From Zafaria ginkgonis (GTDB taxonomy: Bacteria > Actinomycetota > Actinomycetes > Actinomycetales > Micrococcaceae): a stretch of 64,000 nt of DNA. The notes beneath the pieces are model-generated. The model was not told where the DNA came from. It ran no database searches and was given only the letters and a program-made list of their open reading frames with translations. Position numbers and translations under genes: made by a program. The stretch lies in NCBI RefSeq assembly GCF_039540195.1, contig NZ_BAABEO010000024.1, forward strand, positions 1 to 64,000, read 5' to 3'. Every line of letters begins with the position of its first letter. Position 1 is the first letter of the stretch. Positions 61,946 through 64,000 of this stretch are shown piece by piece.

Positions 61946-62884
61946 ATGATCCAGGCACACTCTCTGGCCAAGTCCTACGGCCCCAAGCGCGCAGTCGACG
62001 GCGTCACGTTCACTGTCCAGCCCGGCAAGGTCACCGGCTTCCTGGGCCCGAACGGCGCCGGCAAGTCCACCACCATGCGGATGGCCATGGGCCTTGACCG
62101 CCCCACCTCCGGAACCGTCACCGTCAACGGCAAGGCGCTCGCCGAGCACCGGGCCCCGCTGCGCGAGGTCGGTGCCCTGCTGGAGGCCAAGTCCGTCCAC
62201 AAGTCCCGCACCGCCCGCGCCCACCTCTCGGCGCTGGCGGCCACCCACGGCATCGGCCGGGCCCGCGTCGACGAGGTCATCGGCATCACCGGCCTCGGCG
62301 CCGTCGCCGGCAAGAAGGTCGGAGGGTTCTCCCTGGGCATGGGCCAGCGCCTCGGCATCGCCGCGGCCCTGCTCGGGGACCCGCAGACCCTGATCCTGGA
62401 CGAGCCGGTCAACGGCCTCGATCCCGAGGGCGTGCTGTGGGTGCGCAACCTGGCCCGCAGCCTCGCGGCCGAGGGGCGCACCGTGTTCCTCTCCTCCCAC
62501 CTGATGAGCGAGATGGCGCAGACCGCGGACCACCTGATCGTCATCGGCCGCGGCAGCATCCTCGCCGACGCGCCGATCGGGGAGATCCTCGCCGCCCAGA
62601 ACCGCACCCGCACGCTGGTGCGCACCGAGCAGCCCGCCGACCTGGCCAACGCGCTCGCGGCGCCCGGGGTCGGCGTGACCGCGCTCGACGCCGAGACGCT
62701 CGAGGTCCTCGGCGTGGACGCGCGGACCATCGCCCGGCGGGCGCTGGACCGGCAGATCCTCATCCACGAACTCACCCCGCTGCAGGCCTCCCTGGAAGAG
62801 GCGTACCTGGAGCTCACCAAGGACGACGTCGAGTACCACTCCGCGGGCATCGGGGCCGTCCCCGTCGCCGGAAAGCAGGCATGA
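61946..62884 (+). CDS. ABC transporter ATPase (ABC-2 type exporter)
   Basis: 312 residues. Walker A GPNGAGKST near residue 36, signature FSLGMGQRLG (LGMGQ replaces LSGGQ, as usual in this class), Walker B LILDEPVNGLDPEG, and SSHLMSEMAQ. The C-terminal 80 residues are a regulatory extension. Overlaps the permease gene by 4 bp. Probably exports an antibiotic or lipid, given the two-component gene after it. Confidence 0.92.
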   Translation: MIQAHSLAKSYGPKRAVDGVTFTVQPGKVTGFLGPNGAGKSTTMRMAMGLDRPTSGTVTVNGKALAEHRAPLREVGALLEAKSVHKSRTARAHLSALAATHGIGRARVDEVIGITGLGAVAGKKVGGFSLGMGQRLGIAAALLGDPQTLILDEPVNGLDPEGVLWVRNLARSLAAEGRTVFLSSHLMSEMAQTADHLIVIGRGSILADAPIGEILAAQNRTRTLVRTEQPADLANALAAPGVGVTALDAETLEVLGVDARTIARRALDRQILIHELTPLQASLEEAYLELTKDDVEYHSAGIGAVPVAGKQA

Positions 62885-63735
62885 CCATGGCAACGCAACA
62901 GATCGCGGCCCTGCGGAACGACGCCGGCCGCACCGATGGTGCGCACCTGAGCTTCGGGCGCGTGCTGCGTTCCGAAACCATCAAGTTCACCAGCCTCCTG
63001 TCCACGCTGATCCTGGTGCTGGCCACCGTGGCCGTGCTGGTCGGCTTCGGCGCCCTCGGCGCCTGGGGCATCGGCTCCTCCCTCGAGGCCATGGGCCCGG
63101 AGATCTTCGAGGCCGAGGGCGGCCTCGACGGCATCGCCAACACCCTCGCCAGCACCGGCATCACCTTCGCCCAGCTGATCATCGGCTCGCTCGCGGTGCT
63201 GGTCATCAGCTCCGAGTTCGCCACCGGCTCGGCGCGGGCCACCTTCTCCGCGGTCCCGAAGCGCTACCCGGTGTTCCTGGCCAAGGCGTTGCTGGTTGCC
63301 GTCGTGTCCTACGTGGTGGCCGCCGCCTCCATGCTGCTCGCCGCCGTCGTCATCAACCCGATCGTCGAGCACTACGGGCTGGAGCAGGACCTCGGGTCCG
63401 AGGCCTTCCAGCGCATGCTCTGGATCGGCGCCCTGTACGTCACCGCGGTCGCGCTGATCGGCTTCTCGCTGGGAGCGCTGCTGCGCAACTCCGCCGGCGG
63501 CATCGTCTCCCTGGCCGGGCTGTTCTTCGTGCTGCCGATCGCCTTCCAGCTGATCCCGGGCGACTTCATCGCCGACCTGCGCCGGTTCCTGCCCTCCGAG
63601 GCGGCCAACCAGCTGATCAGCGGCGTCACGGGGCCGGACATGCTGGAGCTGTGGCAGTCCTGGCTGGTCTTCGGCGCCTGGGTGGTCCTCCCGCTGGCGG
63701 CCGCCGGGTTCGTCCTGCAGCGCCGCGACATCTAG
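62881..63735 (+). CDS. ABC transporter permease
   Basis: 284 residues, six hydrophobic helices, beginning after about 35 soluble residues. FGRVLRSETIKFTSLLSTLIL and SSEFATGSARATFSAVPKR are typical of ABC-2 permeases, and GLFFVLPIAFQLIPG lies near the C-terminus. The ATG overlaps the ATPase stop (ATGA). Partner of the ATPase. Confidence 0.9.
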   Translation: MTMATQQIAALRNDAGRTDGAHLSFGRVLRSETIKFTSLLSTLILVLATVAVLVGFGALGAWGIGSSLEAMGPEIFEAEGGLDGIANTLASTGITFAQLIIGSLAVLVISSEFATGSARATFSAVPKRYPVFLAKALLVAVVSYVVAAASMLLAAVVINPIVEHYGLEQDLGSEAFQRMLWIGALYVTAVALIGFSLGALLRNSAGGIVSLAGLFFVLPIAFQLIPGDFIADLRRFLPSEAANQLISGVTGPDMLELWQSWLVFGAWVVLPLAAAGFVLQRRDI

Positions 63736-63854
63736 CCGCACCACCTCAACAAGCGGTACCCCCACTAAGCCCCGGGCGGGGCGGCGGAACGAACGGCCGC
63801 CGCCTCGCCCGGAACACCCCTTCCACCCCGCCCGCCGGAAGCTAAGCTCAGACC

Positions 63855-64000
63855 ATGACCCCAGCCCCGCAGCAGGAGACGCCGGAGATCCCCGACGTCT
63901 CCTTTGCCGAACTGTCGGCGCAGCGGCAGGGGCCGCTGCGCCGCTTCATGCGCGGGCGCCCGGTCACCGTGGACGTCATCGTCTGCCTGCTCTACCTGGC
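63855..64000 (+). CDS. Probable sensor histidine kinase, N-terminal fragment
   Basis: Open to the window's end; 48 residues visible from the ATG. A hydrophilic head (AELSAQRQGPLRRFMRGRP) leads into a first membrane helix (VDVIVCLLYLA), as in actinobacterial NarL-type sensor kinases that sit beside ABC-2 exporters. No catalytic part is visible, so the identity rests on position and this pattern. Confidence 0.5.
   Translation, partial: MTPAPQQETPEIPDVSFAELSAQRQGPLRRFMRGRPVTVDVIVCLLYL

Overview
This window is high-GC actinobacterial DNA. Gene content suggests Micrococcaceae (an Arthrobacter relative): a mycobacterial-type inositol-3-phosphate synthase, a GH13 trehalose-synthase-like enzyme, PEP synthase paired with its regulatory kinase, a DUF6480 peptide, and many GTG starts with AGGA-type ribosome sites. 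The taxonomic call is an inference. I saw no rRNA, tRNA, CRISPR array or intact insertion sequence.

Layout. 1-8.1 kb is housekeeping: the end of ino1, a lipid-kinase-like protein, a YihY/BrkB membrane protein, an unknown membrane protein, a GH13 alpha-glucosyltransferase, and a PadR regulator with a permease-prefix membrane protein. 8.1-38 kb is a run of catabolic modules, most with their own regulator: (a) 8.1-17.5 kb, a two-component flavin monooxygenase with hydratase, HpaI-type aldolase, ketoglutarate-semialdehyde-type dehydrogenase, IclR regulator and MHS transporter, plus a broken riboflavin-kinase-like gene; (b) 18.0-24.5 kb, a nickel/peptide-type ABC importer with an MFS exporter behind an iron-box-like promoter; (c) 24.6-28.7 kb, an FAD phenol-hydroxylase-like monooxygenase, an aromatic-acid-type transporter and an IclR regulator; (d) 28.9-32.3 kb, an FAH-family enzyme divergent from GntR, DUF3500 and SnoaL-like genes; (e) 32.4-37.9 kb, IclR, a diacetylphloroglucinol-hydrolase-like C-C hydrolase, a transporter, an MhpA-like hydroxylase and an SDR.

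38.1-43.8 kb is a compact biotin operon, bioB-bioA-bioF-P450-bioD, with a palindromic BioQ-like operator over what looks like a leaderless bioB start. The P450 sits where a pimelate-forming step (BioI type) would be expected. 44.8-48.1 kb is ppsA-ppsR. 48.2-53.3 kb is an Lrp-controlled amino-acid module: HisC-like aminotransferase, thiamine-diphosphate enzyme, amino-acid permease. 53.4-55.1 kb is a scar: two genes truncated at their 5' ends and abutting head to head, and an IS630-like transposase remnant.

54.1-60.8 kb holds a GntR regulator, an amine-oxidase-like flavoprotein, a DapA-family lyase, an AGCS sodium symporter and an aminobutyraldehyde-type dehydrogenase, probably one amine or amino-acid catabolic unit. 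60.9-64 kb has two small proteins and an ABC-2 exporter followed by the start of a probable sensor kinase, with a strong palindrome before the ABC genes.

Most interesting for follow-up: the unassigned flavin-monooxygenase pathway (a), the iron-box ABC/MFS system (b), the DAPG-hydrolase/MhpA-like module with mirrored 17-bp operators (e), and the P450-containing biotin operon.
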